Shown here piece by piece: positions 34,640 through 43,493 of a stretch of 64,000 bases of DNA. The translations under genes and the position numbers were made by a program. Where the stretch lies: contig DEJW01000005.1 in NCBI GenBank assembly GCA_002353585.1, positions 20,424 to 84,423 on the forward strand. The letters run 5' to 3'. Positions within the stretch are counted from its first letter, which is position 1, and the number at the start of each line of letters is the position of its first letter. Under the pieces are notes generated by a model, which did not search any database, was not told where the DNA came from, and was given only the letters and a program-made list of their open reading frames with translations. This stretch comes from Prevotellaceae bacterium UBA2738 (GTDB taxonomy: Bacteria > Bacteroidota > Bacteroidia > Bacteroidales > Bacteroidaceae).

Positions 34640-35014
34640 TTGGCAGTTACAGTAAAAATATCTATTGGTGCAAACGCAGACCGCGCGATACAGATGATGC
34701 GTGCCAGAAGTTTTTTGACAAAAGAATTCTCTGGTATTCGTTTCACGAAGATGGTCACTATGCCTGCCTATGACAAGCCTGACGATAAACTTTATTATTC
34801 AAACATGCTTGCCACCTTTAGCACAGAACTTGATGAGCAGTCGCTCATAATGCTACTGAAGAATGCAGAAATGGAACTCGATGATACGCCTGAATTACGT
34901 AAACGTGGCATAGTGATGATGGACCTTGACCTGTTGCAATATGGTGAAGAAAAACATCATACAGACGACTGGCAACGTACTTACGTTAAGCAACTTATGG
35001 AGGAATTAGGATAA
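34640..35014 (+). CDS. Short HPPK-like (FolK-related) protein
   Basis: 124 residues with a TTG start (the earliest possible start after the upstream stop). The C-terminal block RGIVMMDLDLLQYG (near 89-102) matches the conserved (R)xIDLDLLxYG motif of 7,8-dihydro-6-hydroxymethylpterin pyrophosphokinase, with the two Asp metal ligands. The N-terminal substrate loop of full HPPK (about 160 residues) is replaced by a different, shorter start, so it may bind pterin without full catalysis or be a reduced enzyme. It follows prfC and precedes a TPR gene. Confidence 0.6.
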   Translation: MAVTVKISIGANADRAIQMMRARSFLTKEFSGIRFTKMVTMPAYDKPDDKLYYSNMLATFSTELDEQSLIMLLKNAEMELDDTPELRKRGIVMMDLDLLQYGEEKHHTDDWQRTYVKQLMEELG

Positions 35015-35060
35015 TTAATAACAGATTGGAACTATAAAAAAGGCGATACACATATTTTTT

Positions 35061-35717
35061 TTGTTTCTCTCCTTTGTTATTATGGCTTACGGAGCAGAAC
35101 CGGCATCAGTCCTTTTGGGTAAAGCAATAGAATATTATCAGGGACGAAAATACCATGAGTGTATCCTCGCCTTTGAAAATCTGCGCCGACATTATCAGCT
35201 AAACCCACGATTTACTGCTTATCTCGGTTTTAGTTATTACAAAACGCAACAATATCCCGAAGCAATAGATTTTTTGGAGGAAAGCATTCCGTCATTAAAG
35301 GCTTATTCACCTCAAGAGCAGGCTGTATATCTATATGCTTGTGCTGAAAGCCATTTTGCTCTCACGCAATACAGTGAGGCTCTACCCTACTACACCCAAG
35401 CCTTACCTTTAATAAATGGATTGGATAAGGCTGATGTAAATTATCACATGGCTTTCTGCTATTATTTTCAGGGTACAGACAGCACGAGTGTTAATCAGAC
35501 TATTCAACACTTTACTTCAGCAAACGATATCTATAGGGAGAGCGCACGTCAGTCTGCCCTTAGTGAACTTCATACAGCCCGTTTGTCGCAAACTGAGAAT
35601 ATGCTAAGAGCTTTACGCAAGTCACTACCACAACAAGCTGATAGCATACCTGGTAAAGCTCCTATAGATAGTATAACTGCTAAGGTTCCAGTAGATAGTA
35701 TTCCTACTTTACCGTAA
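35061..35717 (+). CDS. Exported TPR protein
   Basis: 218 residues from a TTG at 35061. The tetratricopeptide pattern is clear: ILAFENLRRHYQLNPRFTAYLGFSYYKTQQYPEAIDFL and YACAESHFALTQYSEALPYY. The N-terminus from the TTG is hydrophobic (MFLSFVIMAYGA) but lacks the usual lysines. Reading 27 bases further upstream in the same frame gives ATA AAA AAG at 35034, and the peptide IKKAIHIFFLFLSFVIMAYG is a textbook signal sequence. The true start may therefore be the rare ATA codon, or an ATG mutated to ATA. Its 3' end overlaps the convergent esterase gene by 14 bases. Confidence 0.75.
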   Translation: MFLSFVIMAYGAEPASVLLGKAIEYYQGRKYHECILAFENLRRHYQLNPRFTAYLGFSYYKTQQYPEAIDFLEESIPSLKAYSPQEQAVYLYACAESHFALTQYSEALPYYTQALPLINGLDKADVNYHMAFCYYFQGTDSTSVNQTIQHFTSANDIYRESARQSALSELHTARLSQTENMLRALRKSLPQQADSIPGKAPIDSITAKVPVDSIPTLP

Positions 35718-36690
35718 CCCCGCAATACTTGATAAGTTTTACTTTCTTACCCTTGGCTATTACAGGCTTCTGCCAAGTGCCGTCAAGTATTAGAATCTGA
35801 GTCTTCTTGCCCATAGGTGTAGCATCTACAGCCTCTTGAAGAGTGAGGTAATTGCCCCTACCTTTAGCTGATACCACATAATCATAATGACGAACAAATG
35901 GAGCCAGTTGAGGACAAACCTTTGCCATTTCATCAACAAGCAGAGAAGCCATAAGTCGTGCGCCATAAACATTATAATGGGTGTTATCCTTACCATTATA
36001 CTTTATCATGTGCAAATCGCGTGAACCCTCAACGCCGAGACTATTCTCAAGGTCGGTAGAAATCTTGTTGGCATCAATATAAGGTACATTAAATTCCTTA
36101 GCTATCTGCTGTGGCACGCGAGCGTAGTCGCCATGAGTGTCAACAAGTGTATCGCTATTGACCTTTTCATTACCATTATACTTATCGCGATTAACGCTTC
36201 TAAGCGCTTCATCATCAATCTCCTCCTTTGTCTTAGCATTAAAGAAATTACGACGCGCAACACAATTCATTACGATTGGTGTTACACCCTTTTCCTTTGC
36301 AGCACGAATGAACATACGATAGTTGTCGGCAAACTCTTGCCAAGGACGAGTGTAGCGAAGGCTGTCAGTACGTTTTTCGTCATTATGACCAAACTGAATC
36401 ACAAGGTAATCGCCAGGCTGCATCTTATCCAACACCTTCTGCCAACGTCCTTCGTTGATGAATGACTTAGAAGAACGACCGTTTATTGCGTGGTTGTCTA
36501 TCTTCACATTCTCAGTAAAGAATCCTTGAAGCACCATACCCCATCCTCTCTCTTCTGGGGCTTTCTTCATATTCTTATCAGCCATAGTTGAGTCACCAAT
36601 CATGTAGATGGTGAATTGTTTGTTGGATGAGGTGAGCATAAACGTCATAGCCATCACCAATACAAGGCTCATAATCTTTCTCATAGTCAA
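35704..36690 (-). CDS. SGNH/GDSL esterase (rhamnogalacturonan acetylesterase type) with pectinesterase stub
   Basis: 328 residues. Signal-like N-terminus (MSLVLVMAMTFMLTS). The SGNH blocks are present: IYMIGDSTMADKN with catalytic Ser near 33, GWGMVLQGFF, HAINGRSSKSFI, VIQFGHNDEK and a C-terminal NTHYNVYGA with catalytic Asp/His type residues. This fits family CE12 acetylesterases of pectin breakdown. The final ~50 residues (YDYVVSAKGRGNYLTLQEA...) match the start of a pectin methylesterase domain, but the protein stops after that. Complete proteins that join both domains exist in Bacteroidota, so this is a truncated fusion. It ends inside the convergent TPR gene. Confidence 0.85.
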   Translation of the reverse strand: MTMRKIMSLVLVMAMTFMLTSSNKQFTIYMIGDSTMADKNMKKAPEERGWGMVLQGFFTENVKIDNHAINGRSSKSFINEGRWQKVLDKMQPGDYLVIQFGHNDEKRTDSLRYTRPWQEFADNYRMFIRAAKEKGVTPIVMNCVARRNFFNAKTKEEIDDEALRSVNRDKYNGNEKVNSDTLVDTHGDYARVPQQIAKEFNVPYIDANKISTDLENSLGVEGSRDLHMIKYNGKDNTHYNVYGARLMASLLVDEMAKVCPQLAPFVRHYDYVVSAKGRGNYLTLQEAVDATPMGKKTQILILDGTWQKPVIAKGKKVKLIKYCGVTVK

Positions 36691-36708
36691 TAGAATTATG
36701 TTGTTTGT

Positions 36709-38112
36709 TTAACCTTTTATCTTTTCCAGCAGTTCCTGTGGAGTTAACAGTTGCTGTTCACCAGTTGTCATATTCTTCAGCGTAACCTTACCTTCCTTGA
36801 TTTCGTTGTCACCAGCAAGTGCAACATAAGGAATGTTGAGAGCGTTGGCATATGACATCTGTTTTTTCATCTTGGCTGATTCAGCGTAGATTTCGGTACG
36901 AATGCCAGCCTTACGTGCCTTTTGAGCTATAGGCATACAATAAGCTGTCTCTGCCTCACCAAAGTTGATGAAAAGCAGTTGGGTACCTGTGATAGTCTCC
37001 TTAGGATAGAGGTCGAGTTGGTTGAGCACATCATATATACGGTCAGCACCAAATGAAATACCTACACCACTAAGACCAGGCATTCCAAATATACCTGTGA
37101 GGTTATCGTAACGGCCACCACCAGTTATGCTGCCAATCTGTACATCAAGAGCCTTAACCTCGAAGATAGCACCAGTATAGTAATTCAGTCCACGGGCAAG
37201 GGTAAGGTCGAGTTGCACCATAGCACTACCCCATCCTTCTCTTTCAGGCAGAGTGTCAACACCATTAGTGTTAAGTGCTCCGAGGTGGTCAAGGATGTAA
37301 CGCATCTCTTCCACTCCCTTCATACCTATTTCAGACTCGCTCAGCACACTTGCTATTGTGTCGAGTTTCTGGGCATTAGTGCCTTCTAACTTAATTATAG
37401 GCTGTAGTTTTGCAATTGCATCTTCTGAAATACCATCAGCACGAAGTTCGTCATTAACTGCATCCAGTCCTATCTTATCAAGTTTGTCTATAGCAACGGT
37501 AATGTCAACAATCTTGTCGGCCTCGCCTATTACCTCAGCAATACCAGTAAGAATCTTACGATTGTTAATCTTTATCTGTACGCGAACGCCGAAAGATGTA
37601 AAGATATCATCTGTTATCTGCATGAGGTCGACCTCGTTGAGCAGAGAGTCAGAGCCAACAACATCGACATCACACTGATAGAACTCACGATAACGTCCTT
37701 TCTGTGGACGGTCAGCACGCCATACGGGTTGTATCTGGTAGCGTTTGAAAGGCAACTGCAATTCCTCACGATGTTGCACCACATAACGAGCAAATGGCAC
37801 GGTGAGGTCGTAACGAAGTCCCTTCTCGCAGAATTTGGAAGCCAATTTGAGTGTGCTGGTATTAGCCACCTCATCAGCTGTCATACCATGCAGGAAATCA
37901 CCTGAGTTAAGTATCTTAAACAAGAGTTTGTCACCTTCTTCGCCATACTTACCCATGAGAGTAGAAAGGTTCTCCTGTGCAGGTGTCTCTATCTGACGGA
38001 ATCCGTAGAGTTCAAACACCTTGCGAACAGTATTAAAGATGTAGTTGCGCTTTGCCATCTCCAATGGTCCAAAGTCGCGTGTTCCTTTAGGTATGCTTGG
38101 TTTTTGTGCCAT
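36709..38112 (-). CDS. hisS: Histidyl-tRNA synthetase
   Basis: 467 residues, a class II synthetase. Motif 1 region: KGTRDFGPLEMAKRNYIF ... YGFRQIETPAQENL. Motif 2: RYQIQPVWRADRPQKGRYREFYQCDVDVVG near 123-152. Histidine-specific blocks LARGLNYYTGAIFEV and GGGRYDNLTGIFG occur near 300-340, and a C-terminal anticodon-binding domain follows. All catalytic arginines are visible. The start codon directly precedes the purA stop on the same strand with no gap, so it is co-transcribed downstream of purA. Confidence 0.97.
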   Translation of the reverse strand: MAQKPSIPKGTRDFGPLEMAKRNYIFNTVRKVFELYGFRQIETPAQENLSTLMGKYGEEGDKLLFKILNSGDFLHGMTADEVANTSTLKLASKFCEKGLRYDLTVPFARYVVQHREELQLPFKRYQIQPVWRADRPQKGRYREFYQCDVDVVGSDSLLNEVDLMQITDDIFTSFGVRVQIKINNRKILTGIAEVIGEADKIVDITVAIDKLDKIGLDAVNDELRADGISEDAIAKLQPIIKLEGTNAQKLDTIASVLSESEIGMKGVEEMRYILDHLGALNTNGVDTLPEREGWGSAMVQLDLTLARGLNYYTGAIFEVKALDVQIGSITGGGRYDNLTGIFGMPGLSGVGISFGADRIYDVLNQLDLYPKETITGTQLLFINFGEAETAYCMPIAQKARKAGIRTEIYAESAKMKKQMSYANALNIPYVALAGDNEIKEGKVTLKNMTTGEQQLLTPQELLEKIKG

Positions 38113-39384
38113 TTATTTTCTTACGATTGTTTGTTCACGGTCAGGACCGATAGAAATGATAGTGATAGGAGTCTCGAGTTGTTCCTCAAGGAACTTGATG
38201 TAGTTCTTGAATGCCTCGGGGAACTGTTCCTCGCTGGTGAACTTAGTCATATCGGTTTGCCAACCAGGCAACTCCTTATATACAGGCTCTATGCCACTCT
38301 CTATGTCATAAGGGAAATCAGGTGTCTCTACACCATTCACCTTATATGCTACACAAGCCTTGATGGTCGCAAAAGTGTCAAGTACGTCACTCTTCATCAT
38401 GATGAGTTGTGTAACACCATTCACCATGATAGAATAGCGTAATGCTACGAGATCAATCCATCCACAACGACGCTCACGACCTGTAACGGCACCATACTCA
38501 TGACCTATATCGCGCATCTTCTTGCCTGTCTCGTCAAAGAGTTCTGTAGGGAAAGGACCGGCTCCAACACGTGTGCAGTAAGCCTTCATGATGCCATAAA
38601 CCTCACCAATCTTGTTTGGACCGAGTCCGAGACCAGTACAAGCACCTGCACAGATGGTGTTAGAAGATGTTACGAAAGGATAAGAACCAAAATCAACATC
38701 GAGCATGGTGCCCTGAGCACCCTCGCAGAGAACTGATTTACCTGACTTGAGAGCTTTGTTGATAGCGTGTTCTGAGTCAACCAACTGGAACTGACGCAGG
38801 TATTCGATACCCTCCATCCAGTGTTTCTCTATATCAGTGATGTCGTAATCTGTATAGCCCATAGCTTTGAGAGTTTCCTCATGCTTTGCTTTATGAGCAG
38901 CATACTTTTCATCAAAGTTGTTGAGGATATCACCAACACGCAGACCTGTACGAGCTATCTTATCTGAATAAGTAGGACCGATACCCTTACCTGTAGTGCC
39001 AACCTTATTCTTACCCTTTGAAGCTTCTATTGCAGCATCGAGCACGCGGTGAGTAGGCATAATGAGGTGAGCCTTCTTAGATATGCACAGACGTGATTTA
39101 AGGTCGTGACCTGACTTCTCCAAATCTTTAGCTTCATCCATAAACAGGTCTGGAGCGAGCACTACACCATTACCTATGATATTCACCTTACCACCCTGGA
39201 ATATACCAGAAGGAATAGAACGGAGAACATATTTCTCGCCATTAAACTCCAGTGTGTGACCAGCATTAGGACCACCCTGGAAACGAGCAATTATATCATA
39301 CTTTGGCGTGAGCACGTCAACAACCTTGCCTTTACCTTCGTCGCCCCACTGCAAGCCGAGGAGCACATCTACTTTTCCTGTCAT
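38113..39384 (-). CDS. purA: Adenylosuccinate synthetase
   Basis: 423 residues. It joins IMP and aspartate with GTP, the first committed step to AMP. Signatures: LLGLQWGDEGKGKVVDVL near 8-25 (P-loop), GGPNAGHTLEF, GTTGKGIGPTYSDKIAR near 130-146, CEGAQGTMLDVDFGSYPFVTSSN near 215-237, and the C-terminal TGRERRCGWIDLVALRYS. The stop codon lies immediately before the hisS start. No promoter box was recognised in the 69-base gap to the Na/Pi gene, so it may be read from further upstream. Confidence 0.97.
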   Translation of the reverse strand: MTGKVDVLLGLQWGDEGKGKVVDVLTPKYDIIARFQGGPNAGHTLEFNGEKYVLRSIPSGIFQGGKVNIIGNGVVLAPDLFMDEAKDLEKSGHDLKSRLCISKKAHLIMPTHRVLDAAIEASKGKNKVGTTGKGIGPTYSDKIARTGLRVGDILNNFDEKYAAHKAKHEETLKAMGYTDYDITDIEKHWMEGIEYLRQFQLVDSEHAINKALKSGKSVLCEGAQGTMLDVDFGSYPFVTSSNTICAGACTGLGLGPNKIGEVYGIMKAYCTRVGAGPFPTELFDETGKKMRDIGHEYGAVTGRERRCGWIDLVALRYSIMVNGVTQLIMMKSDVLDTFATIKACVAYKVNGVETPDFPYDIESGIEPVYKELPGWQTDMTKFTSEEQFPEAFKNYIKFLEEQLETPITIISIGPDREQTIVRK

Positions 39385-39453
39385 ATATTTATTTTGTTTT
39401 AGTTTTATATTCTATTATTTCAGACTTATACAAATTATAGCATGTTACTACAA

Positions 39454-41151
39454 CTAATCTTGAGAATGACGTGAGCATTCTGCTGCTGCCTGAACAACGT
39501 TGATTATATAGTCACCAAGTTTTTCACACTCGTTAATAAAGTCTGTGTAATATACACCTAACTGATAAGAGTACTGACCATTACCTATATCGGTAAGGTT
39601 CTGTCCCTTGAGGTGTGAACGATAGTTATTTATCTCATTCTCTATATTTCTTGATTTGGTGTATGATATTCCCTGAGCATCAGGATGAGCCACCATCTTC
39701 ACCATTTCAGTCATAGCACTGTCAACGAGTACGAGCATAGAGTTCAGATGTTCCATCTGGTCTGCAGTAAACTGCTCTTTCACATTCTTGCGACGACGGT
39801 TAAGGGTTCGCGCAAGATTATAGAGTGAATCGCCAATTGACTCCAATTCATCAATCTGGCGCATCATACGCTGTATGCGTCCCTTAGACTCATCAGACAG
39901 CCTACCCTCGCTCACCTTATTGAGATAGTTGGCTATCTCCACTTCCATATTATCGGTGATATTTTCATATTTCTCTATACGAGAGAATTTTTTGGTAAAC
40001 TCATCATCCTTCTCCACTTTCATTATGTCAACCACAAGACCAAACATCTTGTAGCAACGTTCAGCAAAGTTGTTGATTTCTTTTTTTGCCTCAAGAATTG
40101 AGAGCTCGGCAGTAGAAAGAAGACCTGCTGAAATGAAACGCAAGCGATATTCCTCGTCCTGTTCCTTCTGTGGCAATACTGCACATACGAACTTCTCTAT
40201 CTGAGGAACGAACCATATGAGCAGCAAGGTGTTGAGGACATTGAATGCCGTGTGGAATGCTGACAGCTTGTACATATCGTTACCGGTATGCATTACGTCA
40301 ACTGCAAACCAATCTACAGCACGACAAGCTGGATAGAAAACTATCAATACTGCAACCACGCCAAACACATTGAAGAACATGTGTGCAAGAGCAGCGCGGC
40401 GAGCCTGTGTGTTTGCTGCCAGTGACGCCATGAATGCCGTTATCGTAGTACCTATATTCTGACCCATGGCGAGAGCTGCAGCCTGTTCAAAGCCGAAGCC
40501 AGGGATATGCATATCAAAGAGCATCAAGGTGATAGCCATCGTAGCAGCAGAAGCCTGAACTATCATGGTTACCAATGCACCAACAAACACAAACAGCAGT
40601 ATGGTAAAGAAGCTGTCACCAGGAATAGTGGCAAGCATATTAGCCGTTATGGTACCAATATCCAGACTTGTTGCAGCCTGCTGCAGGAAGGCAAGTCCCA
40701 TAAAGAGGAACGAGAATCCGAACAGGAACTCACCGATACTCTTCTTGCTCGACTTACTCGAGAATATCAGCGGCATACCGATGGCAAGCAAAGGAATGGC
40801 GAACGCAGCTATGTCAACCTTAAAACCTATGGCTGATATTACCCATGCCGTAACCGTAGTACCGATATTGGCACCCATTATGACACCTATAGCCTGTGCA
40901 AGGTTCATCAGTCCGGCATTCACAAAGCTTACGACCATTACGGTGGTAGCCGATGACGACTGTATAATAGCCGTTATTATGATACCAGTAATGACGCCCA
41001 TAAAGCGGTTATTGGTCATAGCCGCAAGAATGGCGCGCAACTTACTACCTGCAAACTTCTCCAATCCCTCACTCATTATCTTCATTCCGTATAGGAACAA
41101 GGCGAGCGAGCCTAACAGGGAGAATAGGTTGATGATCGTATCCATGAACAA
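39454..41151 (-). CDS. Na+/phosphate symporter (NptA/YjbB type) with PhoU-like tail
   Basis: 565 residues. Two inverted Na_Pi_cotrans repeats occur in a membrane part: GMKIMSEGLEKFAGSKLRAIL, then IIQSSSATTVMVVSFVNAG near 62-80, and the second copy with IVQASAATMAITLMLF near 195-210 and GQNIGTTITAFMASLAAN. The Gln-Ser-Ser/Ala motifs are the Na and phosphate site. The last ~210 residues (from SILEAKKEINNFAERCYKMF) are helical and PhoU-like, typical of the Bacteroidota form, and may sense phosphate or link to the Pho system. Located upstream of purA on the same strand, with a 69-base gap. Confidence 0.88.
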   Translation of the reverse strand: MFMDTIINLFSLLGSLALFLYGMKIMSEGLEKFAGSKLRAILAAMTNNRFMGVITGIIITAIIQSSSATTVMVVSFVNAGLMNLAQAIGVIMGANIGTTVTAWVISAIGFKVDIAAFAIPLLAIGMPLIFSSKSSKKSIGEFLFGFSFLFMGLAFLQQAATSLDIGTITANMLATIPGDSFFTILLFVFVGALVTMIVQASAATMAITLMLFDMHIPGFGFEQAAALAMGQNIGTTITAFMASLAANTQARRAALAHMFFNVFGVVAVLIVFYPACRAVDWFAVDVMHTGNDMYKLSAFHTAFNVLNTLLLIWFVPQIEKFVCAVLPQKEQDEEYRLRFISAGLLSTAELSILEAKKEINNFAERCYKMFGLVVDIMKVEKDDEFTKKFSRIEKYENITDNMEVEIANYLNKVSEGRLSDESKGRIQRMMRQIDELESIGDSLYNLARTLNRRRKNVKEQFTADQMEHLNSMLVLVDSAMTEMVKMVAHPDAQGISYTKSRNIENEINNYRSHLKGQNLTDIGNGQYSYQLGVYYTDFINECEKLGDYIINVVQAAAECSRHSQD

Positions 41152-41184
41152 CTCTTTGAACTGTTATACTTTTTAACTCTTGAA

Positions 41185-42063
41185 CTATTTATAGTATTCT
41201 TTCTTGCCTGCAGCCAGAGTATTCTTCATCAGCGAGCAGATTGTCATAGGTCCTACTCCGCCTGGTACAGGTGTGATAAACGAACACTTAGGTGCTACAT
41301 TCTCGAAATCCACATCACCAGAGAGACGGAAACCACTCTTGCGAGTAGCGTCAGGCACTCTTGTAGTACCTACATCTACTATTACGGCACCATCCTTCAC
41401 CATATCAGCGGTTACAAAGGCTGGTCGTCCTATTGCCGCTATGATAATGTCAGCCTCGCGACATTCCTTCTTCAGGTCGGCAGAACGTGAGTGACACACC
41501 GTAACGGTAGCATCACCATATTGCTTCTGCATCATCAGTTGAGCCATAGGCTTACCTACGATATTAGAACGTCCGAGTATCACGCATTTCTTGCCACTCG
41601 TCTCTATATTGTAACGCTTCAGCAGGGTTATGATACCCAAAGGAGTGGCTGAGATGAAGCAAGGCAGACCGATAGCCATTCGTCCCACGTTGATAGGATG
41701 GAAACCGTCCACATCCTTACGATAGTCTATTGCCTCAATGATTTTCTGCTCATTGATATGCTTGGGCAGAGGCAACTGAACGATGAATCCGTCAACATCA
41801 TCATCCTTGTTTAACTTATCTACACAAGTCAGAAGTTCCTCTTCGGTAATATTGTCCTCAAAACGGATGAGCGTTGATTTGAATCCACACGCCTCACAAG
41901 CCAGAACCTTGTTCTTGACGTATGTCTCTGAGCCTCCGTCATGACCTACGAGTACAGCAGCCAGATGTGGTTGCTTACCACCCTTAGCCATTATTTCCTT
42001 CACCTCTTCAGCAATCTCCGCCTTTATGGCTGTTGCTGTTGCTTTACCATCAATGAGCTTCAT
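41185..42063 (-). CDS. folD: Bifunctional methylene-THF dehydrogenase / cyclohydrolase
   Basis: 292 residues. FolD interconverts 5,10-methylene-, methenyl- and 10-formyl-tetrahydrofolate. Signatures: VGHDGGSETYVKNKVLACEACG near 37-58 (Lys of the active site), GFIVQLPLPKHINE near 97-110, VDGFHPINVGRM, CVILGRSNIVGKPMAQLMMQ near 160-179 (NADP loop), and the C-terminal PVPGGVGPMTI. It supplies one-carbon units for purines, so its neighbour purA fits metabolically. The DNA around its stop shows TTGAAC-type words. It follows ffh on the same strand by 45 bases. Confidence 0.96.
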   Translation of the reverse strand: MKLIDGKATATAIKAEIAEEVKEIMAKGGKQPHLAAVLVGHDGGSETYVKNKVLACEACGFKSTLIRFEDNITEEELLTCVDKLNKDDDVDGFIVQLPLPKHINEQKIIEAIDYRKDVDGFHPINVGRMAIGLPCFISATPLGIITLLKRYNIETSGKKCVILGRSNIVGKPMAQLMMQKQYGDATVTVCHSRSADLKKECREADIIIAAIGRPAFVTADMVKDGAVIVDVGTTRVPDATRKSGFRLSGDVDFENVAPKCSFITPVPGGVGPMTICSLMKNTLAAGKKEYYK

Positions 42064-42108
42064 AGTGACAATTTTAATATTTATCCTTACTAATCTTAAT
42101 TTGCTTGA

Positions 42109-43485
42109 TTACAGTTTAGGCATTCCACCCATCATACCAGGCATTCCGCCTTTCATACCCTTCATCATACCAGCCATCTTCATCATGTTCGCCATCTTGT
42201 TGCCTTGGAACATACGCATCATCTTGCGCATCTGGTCAAACTGCTTTATCAGTCGGTTTACCTCCTGAATATCAGTACCTGAACCTTTGGCAATACGTTG
42301 TTTACGTGACAGGTTGAGTATTTCCGGGTTCTGACGCTCTTTAGGTGTCATAGACTGAATGATAGCCTCTATACCCTTGAAGGCATCGTCAGGAATGTCC
42401 ACATCCTTTATTGCTTTGCCTACTCCTGGAATCATGCCAGCCAGATCCTTGATGTTACCCATCTTCTTTATTTGCTGTATCTGTCCAAGGAAATCGTCAA
42501 AGTCAAACTTATTCTTAGCAATCTTCTTCTGCAGACGCTTAGCCTCTTCAAGGTCAAACTGCTCCTGAGCGCGTTCAACGAGTGATACAACATCGCCCAT
42601 ACCGAGTATTCTGTCTGCCATACGGTCTGGGTGGAACACGTCGAGTGCTTCCATCTTCTCGCCCGTACCGATGAACTTGATAGGCTTAGTAACAACAGTA
42701 CGTATAGAGAGAGCCGCACCGCCGCGAGTGTCACCATCGAGTTTGGTGAGTATCACACCGTCTATCTCCAGTCGCTCGTTGAATATCTTAGCTGTATTGA
42801 CAGCATCCTGACCAGTCATTGAATCGACTACGAGAAGTGTCTCGTTAGGATTGGTCGCCTTCTTGATATTCTCAGCCTGCTGCATGAGTTCCTCGTCAAT
42901 AGACTGACGACCAGCGGTATCAATGATTACTACATCGTAAGCCTTCGCCTTCGCCTCCTGAATAGCGTTGAGAGCCACCTTTACAGGGTCTGTCGCGCCC
43001 TGTTCTATGTAGCAAGGCACCTCCACTTGATCAGCCAGCACCTTCAACTGCTCCATAGCAGCAGGACGGAAGGTGTCACAGGCTGCAAGAAGAGGCTTCT
43101 TGTGTAGTTTATTCTTCAGGTAGAGAGCCAGTTTGCCTGACATAGTGGTCTTACCAGCACCATTCAGACCCGCCATCATTATTACGGCAGGGTGTCCGCT
43201 AACCTTCAGTTCCTCAGCTGTTCCACCCATCAGTTCTGCCAGTTCGTCGTGAACCAGCTTCACCATGAGTTGTCCTGGCTTGATGGCTGTCAGCACATTC
43301 ATTCCCAGAGCCTTCTGCTTTACGGTATCTGTGAATGTCTTGGCTACCTTATAGTTTACGTCGGCGTCAAGCAGCGCTCTGCGTACGTCTTTTAATGTTT
43401 CAGCAACATTTATCTCGGTGATTTTTCCTTCACCTTTGAGTATCTTAAACGAACGTTCAAGTCTATCTGATAGATTTTCAAACAT
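42109..43485 (-). CDS. ffh: Signal recognition particle GTPase Ffh
   Basis: 458 residues. Order: N domain, G domain with MMAGLNGAGKTTMSGKLALYL near 103-123 (G1), LLAACDTFRPAAMEQL, VIIDTAGRQSIDEELM (G3), LTKLDGDTRGGAAL (G4), then a Met-rich M domain ending GGMPGMMGGMPKL, which binds signal peptides and 4.5S RNA. It works with FtsY, encoded later in the window at 60.4 kb. Followed by folD after 45 bases. Confidence 0.97.
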   Translation of the reverse strand: MFENLSDRLERSFKILKGEGKITEINVAETLKDVRRALLDADVNYKVAKTFTDTVKQKALGMNVLTAIKPGQLMVKLVHDELAELMGGTAEELKVSGHPAVIMMAGLNGAGKTTMSGKLALYLKNKLHKKPLLAACDTFRPAAMEQLKVLADQVEVPCYIEQGATDPVKVALNAIQEAKAKAYDVVIIDTAGRQSIDEELMQQAENIKKATNPNETLLVVDSMTGQDAVNTAKIFNERLEIDGVILTKLDGDTRGGAALSIRTVVTKPIKFIGTGEKMEALDVFHPDRMADRILGMGDVVSLVERAQEQFDLEEAKRLQKKIAKNKFDFDDFLGQIQQIKKMGNIKDLAGMIPGVGKAIKDVDIPDDAFKGIEAIIQSMTPKERQNPEILNLSRKQRIAKGSGTDIQEVNRLIKQFDQMRKMMRMFQGNKMANMMKMAGMMKGMKGGMPGMMGGMPKL

Positions 43486-43493
43486 ATTGTGTT

